From: Marinomonas aquiplantarum
Lineage (GTDB): Bacteria; Pseudomonadota; Gammaproteobacteria; Pseudomonadales; Marinomonadaceae
Direction: 5' to 3'
Length of the DNA: 64,000 nucleotides
Assembly: GCF_003314975.1 (NCBI RefSeq)
Contig: NZ_QNRF01000001.1
Coordinates: forward strand, 310,001 to 374,000
The notes below the pieces were generated by a model. The model was not told where the DNA came from, searched no databases, and saw nothing but the letters and a program-made list of their open reading frames with translations. Both the position numbers and the translations under genes were made by a program. Below, piece by piece: positions 35,502-44,826 of the stretch; position 1 is the first letter of the stretch; every line of letters begins with the position of its first letter.

Positions 35502-36089
35502 TTACTCTGAAGCCCCTTTCTGACTTTGTACACCAGCCGTTAATGTTAGTCGCATGGCTTCCTCTACCCCGATATCCAACTCGGTTAACCGGTCACGGTG
35601 AATGTACAAGGTGATGCCACCAATTTGGTAGCTCAATGGCACATACACGCCCACTAAACCTTGATCAGGAAACAAGCTTTTTCCGGTTTGTTCGCCCGTC
35701 ACAAAACCAATCACCTGTGCGCCATTCCACTCCAAAGACACCACACTTTTCATGTCCTTTTTTTCAGACAAATTAAAGACCATCATCATGTCTTTAAAAG
35801 CACCATAAATGGACTTAACTAACGGAATGCGCTCCAACAGGTTATGGCTGAGTTTCACCAGATAGCGAATGCCGTATAGATTCACCAGCAAACCAACCAA
35901 GACTAAGGTCGCTAAACTCATTGTTAAACCAACACCCGGAAAATAATAATTTTCTGGAATAAACAACAAGATCAGCGGTTTCGCCAACGCCTCGCCAGTC
36001 GACAGTAACCAATAGATAAGGTAAAGCGTTAAGCCGATCGGCAATACTGCCACCAAGCCTTTTAACAACAAAGACACCAATTTATTCAT
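35502..36089 (-). CDS. DUF502-family membrane protein
   Basis: 195 aa. Two helices near the N-terminus (about 6-28 and 50-70), then a soluble domain with LLERIPLVKSIYGAFKDM, the DUF502 signature, and VYVPLSYQIGG. Localised to the inner membrane; function unknown. It lies 77 bp upstream of the flavoprotein gene on the same strand, so the two may be co-transcribed. Confidence 0.85.
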   Translation of the reverse strand: MNKLVSLLLKGLVAVLPIGLTLYLIYWLLSTGEALAKPLILLFIPENYYFPGVGLTMSLATLVLVGLLVNLYGIRYLVKLSHNLLERIPLVKSIYGAFKDMMMVFNLSEKKDMKSVVSLEWNGAQVIGFVTGEQTGKSLFPDQGLVGVYVPLSYQIGGITLYIHRDRLTELDIGVEEAMRLTLTAGVQSQKGASE

Positions 36090-36202
36090 AGTCTAATTAT
36101 CCAATTCATCGCCTCATATCCTAAGGCACAGCAAGTCTGATCTTGCCTCATAGTGTGTGGACAAATTCCTCAAAAGCAAGCAATGCGAGGAATTTAATTC
36201 AT

Positions 36203-36246
36203 TTCACAGTGCGCCGAAAAGACCTATATTCATCACGTGATGAATA
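36203..36246 (+). promoter_or_regulatory. Promoter and perfect palindromic operator of the TetR-exporter operon
   Basis: -35 TTCACA (36203-36208) and -10 TATATT (36225-36230), 16 bp apart, match sigma-70. The 20-bp perfect palindrome TATTCATCACGTGATGAATA (36227-36246) overlaps the -10 box and ends 16 bp before the TetR ATG, so bound repressor would block RNA polymerase. Confidence 0.75.
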
Positions 36247-36262
36247 ACAACAGGGACTGCTC

Positions 36263-36907
36263 ATGACTAGCAAAGTAGGACGCCCCAAAGGGGATCAGCA
36301 AGATACACGCCAAGCACTCATAGACGCGGCACGAGAAAGCTTCAGTCGCTACGGATATCGTAAGATTTCTACCCGTCAAATTGCTCAAAAAGCTGGCGTT
36401 GACGCGGCCATGATTCGTTATTACTTTGGCTCTAAGGCCAATCTGTTCGAAGCCATGGTAAAAGACACCCTGTCTCCCATGCTCAGTTTGCTCCGTCAGC
36501 ACAGTCAAAGTGAAGCAGCTTTAACGCCTCTCACCTTAATGCAGACTTATTATCGAATGATGTCAGCTAATCCAAGTTTGCCAAGATTAATACAAGAAAT
36601 TTTCAACCATCATGACGATGGCGATGCCTTCAGCATACTGGCCAACATTTTTGATGAAGTCTTGCTGCGCTCAAAACACTGGGCACAACAACTGCACCAG
36701 CAGCATAAAATTAACCCTGCATTAAATCCAGAGTGGATTCGCCTCAGTTTATTAAGCCTGATGATCTTCCCTTTATTGGCACCCAAGTACATTCAACAAG
36801 GACTTGGTATTGAGCTTTCCTCAGATTGGTTGTCGCAACTCGCAGAACATAACCATGCCTTATTACAAGATGGTTTATTCAACCCAAAAGAGGAAGCAGA
36901 CCAATGA
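36263..36907 (+). CDS. TetR/AcrR-family repressor of the downstream ABC exporter
   Basis: 214 aa. N-terminal TetR HTH (ARESFSRYGYRKISTRQIAQKAGVDAAMIRYYFGSKANLFE) at about 18-58. The C-terminal half resembles CecR/YbiH-type ligand domains (IQEIFNHHDDGD). It starts an ATGA-coupled operon with an HlyD protein, an ABC ATPase and an ABC-2 permease, the same gene order as ybiH-ybhGFSR in E. coli. A perfect palindrome overlaps its promoter, so it is autoregulated. Confidence 0.9.
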   Translation: MTSKVGRPKGDQQDTRQALIDAARESFSRYGYRKISTRQIAQKAGVDAAMIRYYFGSKANLFEAMVKDTLSPMLSLLRQHSQSEAALTPLTLMQTYYRMMSANPSLPRLIQEIFNHHDDGDAFSILANIFDEVLLRSKHWAQQLHQQHKINPALNPEWIRLSLLSLMIFPLLAPKYIQQGLGIELSSDWLSQLAEHNHALLQDGLFNPKEEADQ

Positions 36908-37851
36908 AAGTGTGCCGTGTTCTTATCTCTATTGCATTCCTATCTGCCCTGAGTGGTTGCCAACCAGAAGCGAAACATATCGCCATGGGCACACTAGAAA
37001 GAGATCGCATTCTGTTATCGGCCACCGCCAATGAAACCATTCGCCATATTTGGGTTCACGAAGGGCAGCCCGTGCAAGTGGGTGATACCCTTATACAACT
37101 CAATGATCGCAAAGCGCGAGCCTTGTTGGAACAGCGCCAAGCCGAGTTAGCCAAGGCTCAAGCCTCTTTAAATAAATTGCTGTCTGGCACCCGAGATGAA
37201 CAGATTGCCGCAGCACGAGCCGAACTGAATGTTGCACAGGCCGAAAGTAACAACGCCACCTTAGCCTACCAAAGAAGCAGCGAACTGTTCCGTAAAAAAG
37301 CCATAGGAAAAGCGGATTTAGACGCAGCAAAAAGTCAGCTAGAAGCCAAAAGTGCCGCCGTGTCCGCCCAACAAGCAAGACTGAAAGAGTTACAAAATGG
37401 CGCTCGACCGCAAGACATTCAAGCTGCACAAGCTGACGTAGCCAATGCTTTGGCGGCGGTCACTTGGCAACAGCAAGTGTTATCAGACCTGACCATTAAA
37501 GCTTCCCATGATGGCCTAGTTGACAGCCTACCTTGGCACGAAGGAGAAAGGGTCTCGACCGGCACACAATTAATCAGCCTACTTTCAAATGAGCGCCTTT
37601 ATGCTCGTGTGTATTTACCCGCACAGGCACTTAATCAAGTTCATCAAGGTAGCCAAGTTGATGTCTATGTTGACGGCATTGCGGCACCTTTTTCTGGCCA
37701 AATTCTTAATATTCGAGCCATGCCCGCTTTTACCCCTTTTTATGCCCTTAATGAGAAAGATCGAGATCGACTCATGTACCTCACCGATGTGCTGCTAAAG
37801 GATGCAGATTCACTCACCACAGGCATGAGCTTAGAGGTACGCATCCCATGA
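36904..37851 (+). CDS. HlyD-family membrane-fusion protein (YbhG-like), predicted lipoprotein
   Basis: 315 aa. N-terminal lipobox ALSGC at about residue 19. A biotinyl-lipoyl-like half IRHIWVHEGQPVQVGDTLIQL, a long coiled coil at about 70-175 with the repeat LLSGTRDEQIAAARAEL...LQNGARPQDIQAAQADV, the second lipoyl half, and a beta-barrel ending SLEVRIP. Periplasmic adaptor that links the ABC exporter to an outer-membrane channel encoded elsewhere. Overlaps both neighbours by four bases. Confidence 0.9.
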   Translation: MKVCRVLISIAFLSALSGCQPEAKHIAMGTLERDRILLSATANETIRHIWVHEGQPVQVGDTLIQLNDRKARALLEQRQAELAKAQASLNKLLSGTRDEQIAAARAELNVAQAESNNATLAYQRSSELFRKKAIGKADLDAAKSQLEAKSAAVSAQQARLKELQNGARPQDIQAAQADVANALAAVTWQQQVLSDLTIKASHDGLVDSLPWHEGERVSTGTQLISLLSNERLYARVYLPAQALNQVHQGSQVDVYVDGIAAPFSGQILNIRAMPAFTPFYALNEKDRDRLMYLTDVLLKDADSLTTGMSLEVRIP

Positions 37852-38768
37852 GCCAACTTGCTATCGAAGCCAAAGGATTGAGCAAGCAATTTGGTCAACA
37901 GATCGCCGTCAATCAACTGGATTTGAGCATTCCCAAAGGTTGTATTTATGGTTTTCTTGGCCCCAATGGTTGCGGCAAATCCACTTCTATTCGCTTACTA
38001 ACCGGTTTATTAGAAGCCACCAGCGGCGAAGTCCGCATTTTAGGAGAGCCACTCAAAGGCAATGAAGAATCACTAAAGCGTCGTTTAGGTTATATGACGC
38101 AAAAATTCTCCTTGTACGACACCCTAAGTGTCAAAGAAAATCTACAGTTCGTGGCATCCATTTATGGCTTTACTGGTCAACGAGCCCGACAACGTATAGA
38201 CGAATTGTTGTCCCTGTATGATCTTACAGCGCAAAGCAAACAATACGCTGGCTCAATGAGTGGCGGACAAAAACAACGTTTGGCATTAGCATGCGCCACC
38301 TTACACTCTCCTGAACTGCTGTTTCTCGATGAACCAACGTCAGCCGTCGACCCGGAGAATCGTCGCGAATTTTGGGAACGTCTGTTTGACCTGAGTGCCG
38401 CTGGCACCAGCATTCTCGTGTCGACTCATTACATGGACGAAGCAGAACGTTGTCACGCTTTGGCGATTCTTGAAAAAGGCCATAAACGTGCCGATGGATC
38501 ACCTCAGGACCTCATGGCGCAACTGCCAGCCAGTGTGATTGAACTATCCGGAAACGCACTGCGTGAGGTTAAACAGCGCCTTATTCAGCATTCTAGTGTG
38601 CTTTCTGCAGCGCAAGTGGGCGCTTACTTACGTGTGTTAGTCAAAGACAACCAACCCGCACCAATAGACTTCATCCAGCGACTGTGTCCTGATCATCAAG
38701 TCGCATTAACACGCCCCAACTTGGAAGATGTATTTGTGGTCAGCACAGGAGGTCGCCATGTGGGTTAG
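37848..38768 (+). CDS. ABC exporter ATPase (YbhF-like, single domain)
   Basis: 306 aa. Walker A GPNGCGKST near residue 41, signature MSGGQKQR, Walker B LLFLDEPTSAVDP and switch His STHYMDEAERC; all canonical. DRA/CcmA-like drug-export subfamily. E. coli YbhF has two such domains; this is one, so a homodimer is expected. It overlaps the permease start by 11 bp. Confidence 0.9.
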   Translation: MSQLAIEAKGLSKQFGQQIAVNQLDLSIPKGCIYGFLGPNGCGKSTSIRLLTGLLEATSGEVRILGEPLKGNEESLKRRLGYMTQKFSLYDTLSVKENLQFVASIYGFTGQRARQRIDELLSLYDLTAQSKQYAGSMSGGQKQRLALACATLHSPELLFLDEPTSAVDPENRREFWERLFDLSAAGTSILVSTHYMDEAERCHALAILEKGHKRADGSPQDLMAQLPASVIELSGNALREVKQRLIQHSSVLSAAQVGAYLRVLVKDNQPAPIDFIQRLCPDHQVALTRPNLEDVFVVSTGGRHVG

Positions 38769-39894
38769 AATCTATGCCGTGTTACGCAAAGAGCTTAAGC
38801 AATTATCGCGGGACAAAATGACGTTCGGTATGGTGATTATGATTCCACTGGTGCAACTGTTGCTCTTTGGTTACGCCATTAATACCGACGCCAGACACAT
38901 TCCCACAGGCTTAGTAAACCTCAGTCACAGCAGTGAAAGTCGCGCGTTAATAAGTGACTTAGAAGCTAGCCAAAGCATCGACTTCCAACAGCAATATTCA
39001 GACATTCACAGCGCTCAGCAAGCCATAGTGAAAGGCGAAGTCCGGGCGGTTCTCTATTTACCAAGAGACTTTGGTAGCCGTCTCGTACAACACCCCAATT
39101 ATTATTCTGGACAAAAAGCCGCTACTCAGGCGTTTACTCGCCCTGTTGGGCAATGGCTGGTTGACGGCTCCGACACCGTCATTACTTCAACCATCAAAGC
39201 GTTACAAAATATGCCCTTACAGTCAGTGGGCAATCGCAAGGTAGAACAAGCTGTTACCAGCTTCGCCGTGGTACCTTTTTTCAATCCTGAACAACGTACC
39301 GTGGTGAACATAGTCCCTGGTCTAGTGGCCGTGATTTTAACCATGACCATGATACTGTTTACTTCAGCGGCCATCGTCAGAGAAAGAGAACAAGGCAACA
39401 TGGAGTTCCTGATCAATACACCTATTCGCTCCATTGAACTCATGGTAGGCAAAATTATCCCTTATGTGTTGGTGGGCTTGCTGCAAGTCGGCATCATTTT
39501 GGGTATAGGACACTGGGTGTTTTCGGTGCCATTAAGAGGTGGTCTAAGCAGCTTATTACTCGCCGCTTTGCTGTTTATCTTTGCCAGTTTAACCTTGGGA
39601 TTGGTGATTTCTACCTTGGCAAAAACTCAGTTACAAGCCATGCAAATGACCATTTTCATTCTGTTACCATCGATACTCTTATCCGGCTTCATGTTCCCTT
39701 ATGAAGCCATGCCAAGCCTAGCTCAATGGATTGCCGAGTGCCTACCTGCCACTCATTTTATGCGTATGATACGCGCCATTGTGTTACGCGATGCCATGTT
39801 AGCCGAGCTGCTAAAGGACAGCATTTGGTTAATCGCTTTTACTCTGTGCGGTCTATTCATCGCCTCGCGACGCTTCCGTAAAAAGCTGGGTTAA
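38758..39894 (+). CDS. ABC-2 type exporter permease (YbhS/YbhR-like)
   Basis: 378 aa from the ATG at 38758, which has a perfect AGGAGG five bases upstream; an earlier in-frame start at 38728 does not. One N-terminal helix (MVIMIPLVQLLLFGYAI), a large periplasmic loop at about 45-170, then five helices with REREQGNMEFLINTPIRS, the ABC-2 signature region, and SGFMFPYEAMP. Only one permease gene is present against two in E. coli, so it probably acts as a homodimer. The spacer to the next gene is 94 bp. Confidence 0.9.
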   Translation: MWVRIYAVLRKELKQLSRDKMTFGMVIMIPLVQLLLFGYAINTDARHIPTGLVNLSHSSESRALISDLEASQSIDFQQQYSDIHSAQQAIVKGEVRAVLYLPRDFGSRLVQHPNYYSGQKAATQAFTRPVGQWLVDGSDTVITSTIKALQNMPLQSVGNRKVEQAVTSFAVVPFFNPEQRTVVNIVPGLVAVILTMTMILFTSAAIVREREQGNMEFLINTPIRSIELMVGKIIPYVLVGLLQVGIILGIGHWVFSVPLRGGLSSLLLAALLFIFASLTLGLVISTLAKTQLQAMQMTIFILLPSILLSGFMFPYEAMPSLAQWIAECLPATHFMRMIRAIVLRDAMLAELLKDSIWLIAFTLCGLFIASRRFRKKLG

Positions 39895-39988
39895 CAAATA
39901 CCTCATAGGACTCCTGTCATTTCGGCTTTATACTGGTGACATAATAAATCAAATATAAATAACAGCTGAAGTTGCACAGGAGTCGGCC

Positions 39989-40903
39989 TTGAATTACAAA
40001 CGTCTTGAAACCTTTGTTTGGGTTGCCACGTTAGGCAGTTTTCGTAAAGCAGCGGAACGCTTACACACCACCCAACCGGCCATTTCAGCCCGAATCTCTG
40101 GCCTGGAAGACGAGCTTGGCGTGAAACTGTTTGAACGAGAGGGCGGTTCCAGCCCGATTATTTTGACACCAAAAGGCAAAGAGTTACTGCCCTACATAGA
40201 AAAAATCCTGTTTCAATCGGAACAGCTACGCAAACGTGCTGAGGCAGACACGGCCTATTCTGGGGTACTGCGTTTGGGGGTCTCCGAAACCATAGTCAAC
40301 ACTTGGCTACCGGACTTCTTAGCACGTTTACACAAAAAATCCCCCAACTTAAACGTCGAACTGACGGTGGACATCACCACAGTATTGGCAGCAGGCGTGA
40401 AAGATCGAACCTTGGATTTAGGCTTATTAATGGGTCCCATATCTGAGCCAAGTATCGTCAACCATGATTTATGTACCTTCGCACTCTCTTGGGTATGCAG
40501 TCCTAAATTGGGTTTGCCTGAGCGTTTACTTTACCTTGAAGAACTCACCCCTTGGCCTATCATCACCTACGCAAAATCCACCAAACCCTATGCGGAAATT
40601 GTGCAAAAGTTTCGTAGCCTAGAAGGCAACCCAGCACACTTTTACGCTTCAACGTCACTGGCTGCTATTCGCAGTTTGGCAATCGATGCCGTGGGCATCG
40701 CCACTTTACCTGACATCATGATCAGCAAAGAATTGGAAGACGATGTGCTGCGCAAGATACACACTATTTGGACCCCTCATGATTTGAAGTTTACAGCCTC
40801 CTATTCAGACGAGCCTTTCAATCCTCTGGCCGAAATGGCCGTTGATTTAGCGATTGAAGCCGCGCAAAAATACGAAAATACCTTGCTTGATAAAATTAAT
40901 TGA
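39989..40903 (+). CDS. LysR-family regulator of the 5-oxoproline cluster
   Basis: 304 aa. It starts with TTG at 39989, six bases after AGGAG; the encoded MNYKRLETFVWVATLGSFRKAAERLHTTQPAISARI is the LysR winged HTH. A C-terminal co-inducer domain follows from about residue 90. It lies 92 bp upstream of the DUF1445 gene in the same direction as the whole TRAP-pxp cluster, so it is the obvious candidate regulator. The inducer may be 5-oxoproline or a dicarboximide-like relative; not shown. Confidence 0.88.
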   Translation: MNYKRLETFVWVATLGSFRKAAERLHTTQPAISARISGLEDELGVKLFEREGGSSPIILTPKGKELLPYIEKILFQSEQLRKRAEADTAYSGVLRLGVSETIVNTWLPDFLARLHKKSPNLNVELTVDITTVLAAGVKDRTLDLGLLMGPISEPSIVNHDLCTFALSWVCSPKLGLPERLLYLEELTPWPIITYAKSTKPYAEIVQKFRSLEGNPAHFYASTSLAAIRSLAIDAVGIATLPDIMISKELEDDVLRKIHTIWTPHDLKFTASYSDEPFNPLAEMAVDLAIEAAQKYENTLLDKIN

Positions 40904-40995
40904 TCAAATAACCCAAAAAAACACGATTAGACTTTTCATAGCGAGGAACACTACTCTTAGAAAAAACAAAATGTGCAAAAATAAGGAACTCTCCC

Positions 40996-41796
40996 ATGAA
41001 CCCATCGGCAAAGCCACTCGCACAGCAAGCTTATGAACTGCGACAAGCCATTCGCGAGCAAACGCATACCGGTCCGACCAGTGGCCTCGCCACTGGCACC
41101 ATGCAAGGCAATATTGTTATTTTACCTGCTGATTGGGCCAACGAATTTTTATTGTACTGTCAGAAAAATCCCGTTTCTTGCCCACTGATTGGTGTATCTG
41201 AAATAGGTGATTATCGCTTACCCGATTTAGGCAAAGACATCGACATGCGACACGATGTGCCTGAATACTATGTTTACCGTGATGGTATCAAAGTAGAAAG
41301 CCGTGCTGACATCGCCGACCTATGGCGCGATGACTTGGTGGTATTTGTCTTAGGCTGCTCTTTCTCGTTTGAAAATGCCTTATCTCAAGCAGGCCTAACA
41401 CCACGCAACATTACCGAGGACGTCAATGTATCCATGTACGAATCCTCGATCCCAACCACACCTGCTGGCCGTTTCTTTGGCAATACGGTAGTGACCATGC
41501 GTCCTTACACACCAAAAGACGCCATTCGAGCCATTCAAATCACCACACGCTTTCCAAAAGCCCACGGTGCGCCATTGCATTTTGGCACCCCAGAAGACAT
41601 TGGCATTCAGGATCTCAGCCAACCCGATTTCGGCGATCCTGTCTCGGTAAAAGACGGTGAAGTACCGGTTTTTTGGGCTTGTGGTGTCACCCCACAAGTC
41701 GCTGTACGTAACGCCAAGCCACCGTTCTGTATCACTCATGCCCCCGGCAAAATGCTGGTGACAGATTTATTAGATACCGATTTGGCGGTTCTCTAA
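40996..41796 (+). CDS. DUF1445 putative hydro-lyase (YcsI-like)
   Basis: 266 aa. Family blocks: TGLATG near residue 33, [22 protein letters not shown], a Cys at [28 protein letters not shown], and [12 protein letters not shown] with an [11 protein letters not shown]-terminus. Members are annotated as hydro-lyases. The eukaryotic D-glutamate cyclase carries a related domain, so conversion between D-glutamate and 5-oxo-D-proline is a reasonable guess here. YcsI sits with ycsF/kipIA in Bacillus in the same way. AAGGAACTCTCCC precedes the ATG. Confidence 0.85.
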   Translation: MNPSAKPLAQQAYELRQAIREQTHTGPTSGLATGTMQGNIVILPADWANEFLLYCQKNPVSCPLIGVSEIGDYRLPDLGKDIDMRHDVPEYYVYRDGIKVESRADIADLWRDDLVVFVLGCSFSFENALSQAGLTPRNITEDVNVSMYESSIPTTPAGRFFGNTVVTMRPYTPKDAIRAIQITTRFPKAHGAPLHFGTPEDIGIQDLSQPDFGDPVSVKDGEVPVFWACGVTPQVAVRNAKPPFCITHAPGKMLVTDLLDTDLAVL

Positions 41797-41890
41797 TCCG
41801 TTTGCTTTACGCGGCCTTCCTTCCCAGGCGAGGTGGCGCTTTATAACACAATCAAAACAACACTAACCTTCAACGAAAGGATAAGGAACA

Positions 41891-42853
41891 ATGAAAAAAC
41901 TCACGACCGCTCTGGTTCTGGGCAGTGTACTGTCCACTTCCGCTTACGCTGCTAAATGGCACATGCCAACCCCTTACGGCGACGGCAACCTACCAACGCA
42001 AATCGCCTACGGCTTTGCTGAAGAAATCAAAAATACCACCGGTGGCGACCTAGACATTACCGTCCACTCTGGCGGCTCTTTGGTGCAACACACGGAAATT
42101 CCTCGTGCGGTTAAAACCGGCCAAGTACAGATGGGTGAAGTCTTCATCGGTATTTTGGGCAATGAACATCCGGTGTTCAAACACGACAACATTCCTTTCT
42201 TAGCAACCTCTTTTGATGATGCGAAGAAACTTTGGGAAGCGGCGAAGCCACAGGTTGAGCAGCAACTGGATAAAAGCGGTATGAAGATGCTGTACGCGGT
42301 GGCTTGGCCTGCGCAAAGTCTTTATACAAAAATGCCAGTGACTAAGTTGAGCGACTTATCAGGTGCAAAAATGCGTGCTTACAGTCCATCCACTTCTCGT
42401 TTGGCCGATCTAATGGGCACGACGCCAACGACGATTCAAGTACCAGACATTCCACAAGCATTTAGTACTGGCATCATTCAAGCCATGATCACCTCACCGT
42501 CTACCGGTGTTGATAGCCAAGCTTGGGACTATGTGAACTACTACACAGATGTCAAAGCATGGATTCCTAAGAACATTGTTGTGGTGAACAAACGCGCCTT
42601 CCGTCGTCTTGATAAAGACACCCAGAGTGCGATCTTAGCTGCGGCGAAAAACGCTGAAGCCCTAGGCTGGGAAAAAGTAGCGGAGCGTGCAGCGAGCGAC
42701 AAAGCGAAATTAGCGGCAAATGGTATGCAAGTAAGCGACCCGTCTCCAGAGTTGCTTAATGAGCTGCAAGCGATTGGTGCCACTATGATAGAGGAATGGA
42801 AAGCCGAAGCGCCAAAAGAAGTTGGCGATATCTTAACTCGCTACCAAAACTAA
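41891..42853 (+). CDS. TRAP transporter periplasmic binding protein (DctP family)
   Basis: 320 aa. Signal peptide at about 1-20 (VLSTSAYAAKW). Family blocks: LVQHTEIPRAVKTGQVQMGEVFIG near residues 70-91, with the carboxylate-binding Arg expected at MRAYSPSTSRL, and WAYVNYYTD-like SQAWDYVNYYTD. Ligand likely 5-oxoproline or a related acid, from the neighbouring genes. A very strong AAGGATAAGGA lies upstream. Two hairpins separate it from the membrane subunits. Confidence 0.9.
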   Translation: MKKLTTALVLGSVLSTSAYAAKWHMPTPYGDGNLPTQIAYGFAEEIKNTTGGDLDITVHSGGSLVQHTEIPRAVKTGQVQMGEVFIGILGNEHPVFKHDNIPFLATSFDDAKKLWEAAKPQVEQQLDKSGMKMLYAVAWPAQSLYTKMPVTKLSDLSGAKMRAYSPSTSRLADLMGTTPTTIQVPDIPQAFSTGIIQAMITSPSTGVDSQAWDYVNYYTDVKAWIPKNIVVVNKRAFRRLDKDTQSAILAAAKNAEALGWEKVAERAASDKAKLAANGMQVSDPSPELLNELQAIGATMIEEWKAEAPKEVGDILTRYQN

Positions 42854-42863
42854 GCACTTTCTT

Positions 42864-42941
42864 GAAGGTCATCTAAACGTCGTATTTGACCTTCTCACAC
42901 CGTCTGGTTTCTTCGCCCCCATGTCAGTAGGCTAGACGGTG
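42864..42941 (+). other. Two hairpins between the TRAP binding-protein gene and the small membrane subunit
   Basis: GAAGGTCA (42864-42871) pairs with TGACCTTC (42887-42894). CACCGTCT (42898-42905) pairs with AGACGGTG (42934-42941), but across a 28-nt loop. The first has no T-tract. They probably protect the upstream mRNA or reduce read-through so that the binding protein is made in excess. Confidence 0.5.
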
Positions 42942-42965
42942 ACTTTTCTATCAAAAGTGAACACT

Positions 42966-43484
42966 ATGAACCAAATAAAAGAAAAATTATATCTCTGTTC
43001 CGGCTTGCTCGCTGGGTTTTGCATCCTCCTCATTACCTTATTGCTGCTGGCGCAAATCGTCGGTCGTTTATTCGGTTTCATTGTGCCGTCTGCGGAAGAT
43101 TTTGCTGGTTATGCTTTAGCGGCTTCGACCTTTCTAGGTCTGGCCTACACCTTTAGAGAGGGCGGTCATATTCGTGTGACCCTTGTGATTCAGCGTTTCT
43201 CTCCTGTCTCACGTAAATGGCAAGAAGGCGTTATTCTTGGTCTATCACTTGCCTTGATCAGTTACTTATCTTATTCGTGTGCCTACATGGTATACGAGTC
43301 TTATGTCTACGATGAAGTCTCTTACGGCTACATTCCAGTGCCATTATGGATTCCCCAAATCCCCGTTGCTGTGGGTGTTATCGCTCTAAATCTAGCGGTA
43401 TTGGATGCCTTAATCAGTCTATTGAAAGGCAAAACACCTAGCTACAGTGAACACGAAAGTGCCCTTGAATTGGAGGAAATCTAA
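42966..43484 (+). CDS. TRAP transporter small membrane subunit (DctQ family)
   Basis: 172 aa from the ATG at 42966; a GTG at 42939 or 42957 is possible and the Shine-Dalgarno is weak for all. Four predicted helices, with EDFAGYALAASTFLGLAYTFREGGHIRV, the DctQ signature. The stop TAATGG overlaps the start of the large subunit. Confidence 0.87.
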   Translation: MNQIKEKLYLCSGLLAGFCILLITLLLLAQIVGRLFGFIVPSAEDFAGYALAASTFLGLAYTFREGGHIRVTLVIQRFSPVSRKWQEGVILGLSLALISYLSYSCAYMVYESYVYDEVSYGYIPVPLWIPQIPVAVGVIALNLAVLDALISLLKGKTPSYSEHESALELEEI

Positions 43485-44791
43485 TGGATTTAATGTGGAT
43501 TGCTATTCTATTAGCTTTTGCTCTGTTGGCCCTATTGTCACTTGGTGTTTGGGTGTCTTTCACCTTGATTACCATTGGCGGTCTAGGACTGATTTTGTCC
43601 GAGAATTACCAAGTCAATCTGTTGTTTGCTACCTCCAGTTGGGGCGCCAGTACAGCTTGGTCACTCACCGCTTTGCCGCTGTTCATTTGGATGGGTGAAG
43701 TGCTGTTTCGTACCCGCTTGTCGGAAGACTTATTCAAAGGCTTGTCTCCTTGGCTAAACGGCGTGCCGGGCAAACTATTACACGTCAATATTTTAAGCTG
43801 TGGTATTTTCGCCGCGGTCTCTGGCTCCTCAGCGGCAACGGCCGCTACCATAGGTCGTATGACCTTGCCAGAATTGCGCAAACAAGGTTACAGCGAACGT
43901 ATGGCGATTGGCACCCTAGCGGGATCAGGCACATTAGGTCTGTTGATTCCGCCGTCCATCATTTTGATTGTTTATGGCGTGGCTGCAGAAGTCTCGATTG
44001 CACGCTTGTTCATCGCGGGAGCCTTGCCAGGACTATTACTGGTCAGTTTGTTCATGGGCTTTACTATGGTCTGGGGGTATCTGCACAAAGATGAACTGCC
44101 ACAAAAAAACCAACATGACACCAGTTGGCCGATGCGCATCAAAGCGCTGCGTAAACTGTTGCCTGTAGTGGGCCTAATTGGTTTTGTCTTGGGCTCCATT
44201 TATGGTGGTATCACTACGCCAACCGAAGCCGCCGCATTAGGCGTAACCGGTGCATTAATTCTCGCAGCCATGACAGGATCATTAAGCCGAAACAGCTTTA
44301 TCGAGAGCTTACTCGGCGCTGTGAAAAGCTCTTGTATGATTGGGTTCATCTTGGTGGGTGCTCACTTCCTAACCCTTGCCATGGGCTTTTTAGGCATTCC
44401 AAAAGCCTTAGCTCTGTGGATAGGCGGTCTTTCCTTGTCCCCCATGGAACTGATTTTATACCTCACGGTGTTGTTCGTGGTGTTGGGCTGTTTCCTAGAT
44501 GGTATTTCGGTCGTGGTACTGACGGTTGCCGTGATTATGCCAATGGTAGAAGCCGCTCATATTGACCTACTTTGGTTTGGTATCTTCATCGTACTTGTGG
44601 TGGAAATGTCACAAATCACACCGCCGGTTGGCTTCAATCTCTTTGTCATACAAGCCTTAACCGGTAAAAACATTCTGTATGTAGCCAAAGCCGCTTTGCC
44701 TTTCTTCTTGTTGATTGGTGTAGCGATTGCCTTAATCAGTGTGTTCCCAGAAATTGTTACCTATCTACCAGCGACCATGTCACAGAACTAA
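43484..44791 (+). CDS. TRAP transporter large membrane subunit (DctM family)
   Basis: 435 aa, about 12 predicted helices. Typical blocks: AVSGSSAATAATIGRMTLPELRKQGY, GSGTLGLLIPPSIILIVYG, GGITTPTEAAALGV, DGISVVVLTVAVIMPMV and ITPPVGFNLFVIQ. Forms the sodium-driven carrier with DctQ. Coupled to dctQ by a one-base overlap and 35 bp before pxpA. Confidence 0.93.
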   Translation: MDLMWIAILLAFALLALLSLGVWVSFTLITIGGLGLILSENYQVNLLFATSSWGASTAWSLTALPLFIWMGEVLFRTRLSEDLFKGLSPWLNGVPGKLLHVNILSCGIFAAVSGSSAATAATIGRMTLPELRKQGYSERMAIGTLAGSGTLGLLIPPSIILIVYGVAAEVSIARLFIAGALPGLLLVSLFMGFTMVWGYLHKDELPQKNQHDTSWPMRIKALRKLLPVVGLIGFVLGSIYGGITTPTEAAALGVTGALILAAMTGSLSRNSFIESLLGAVKSSCMIGFILVGAHFLTLAMGFLGIPKALALWIGGLSLSPMELILYLTVLFVVLGCFLDGISVVVLTVAVIMPMVEAAHIDLLWFGIFIVLVVEMSQITPPVGFNLFVIQALTGKNILYVAKAALPFFLLIGVAIALISVFPEIVTYLPATMSQN

Positions 44792-44826
44792 TGGCCTCGC
44801 AGTAACGGATTTAAGGATGCATTAAG

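Noticed and set aside
42864-42941. Rho-independent terminator between dctP and dctQ
   Set aside because: The stems have no T-tract and the downstream genes clearly belong to the same transporter; recorded as hairpins instead.
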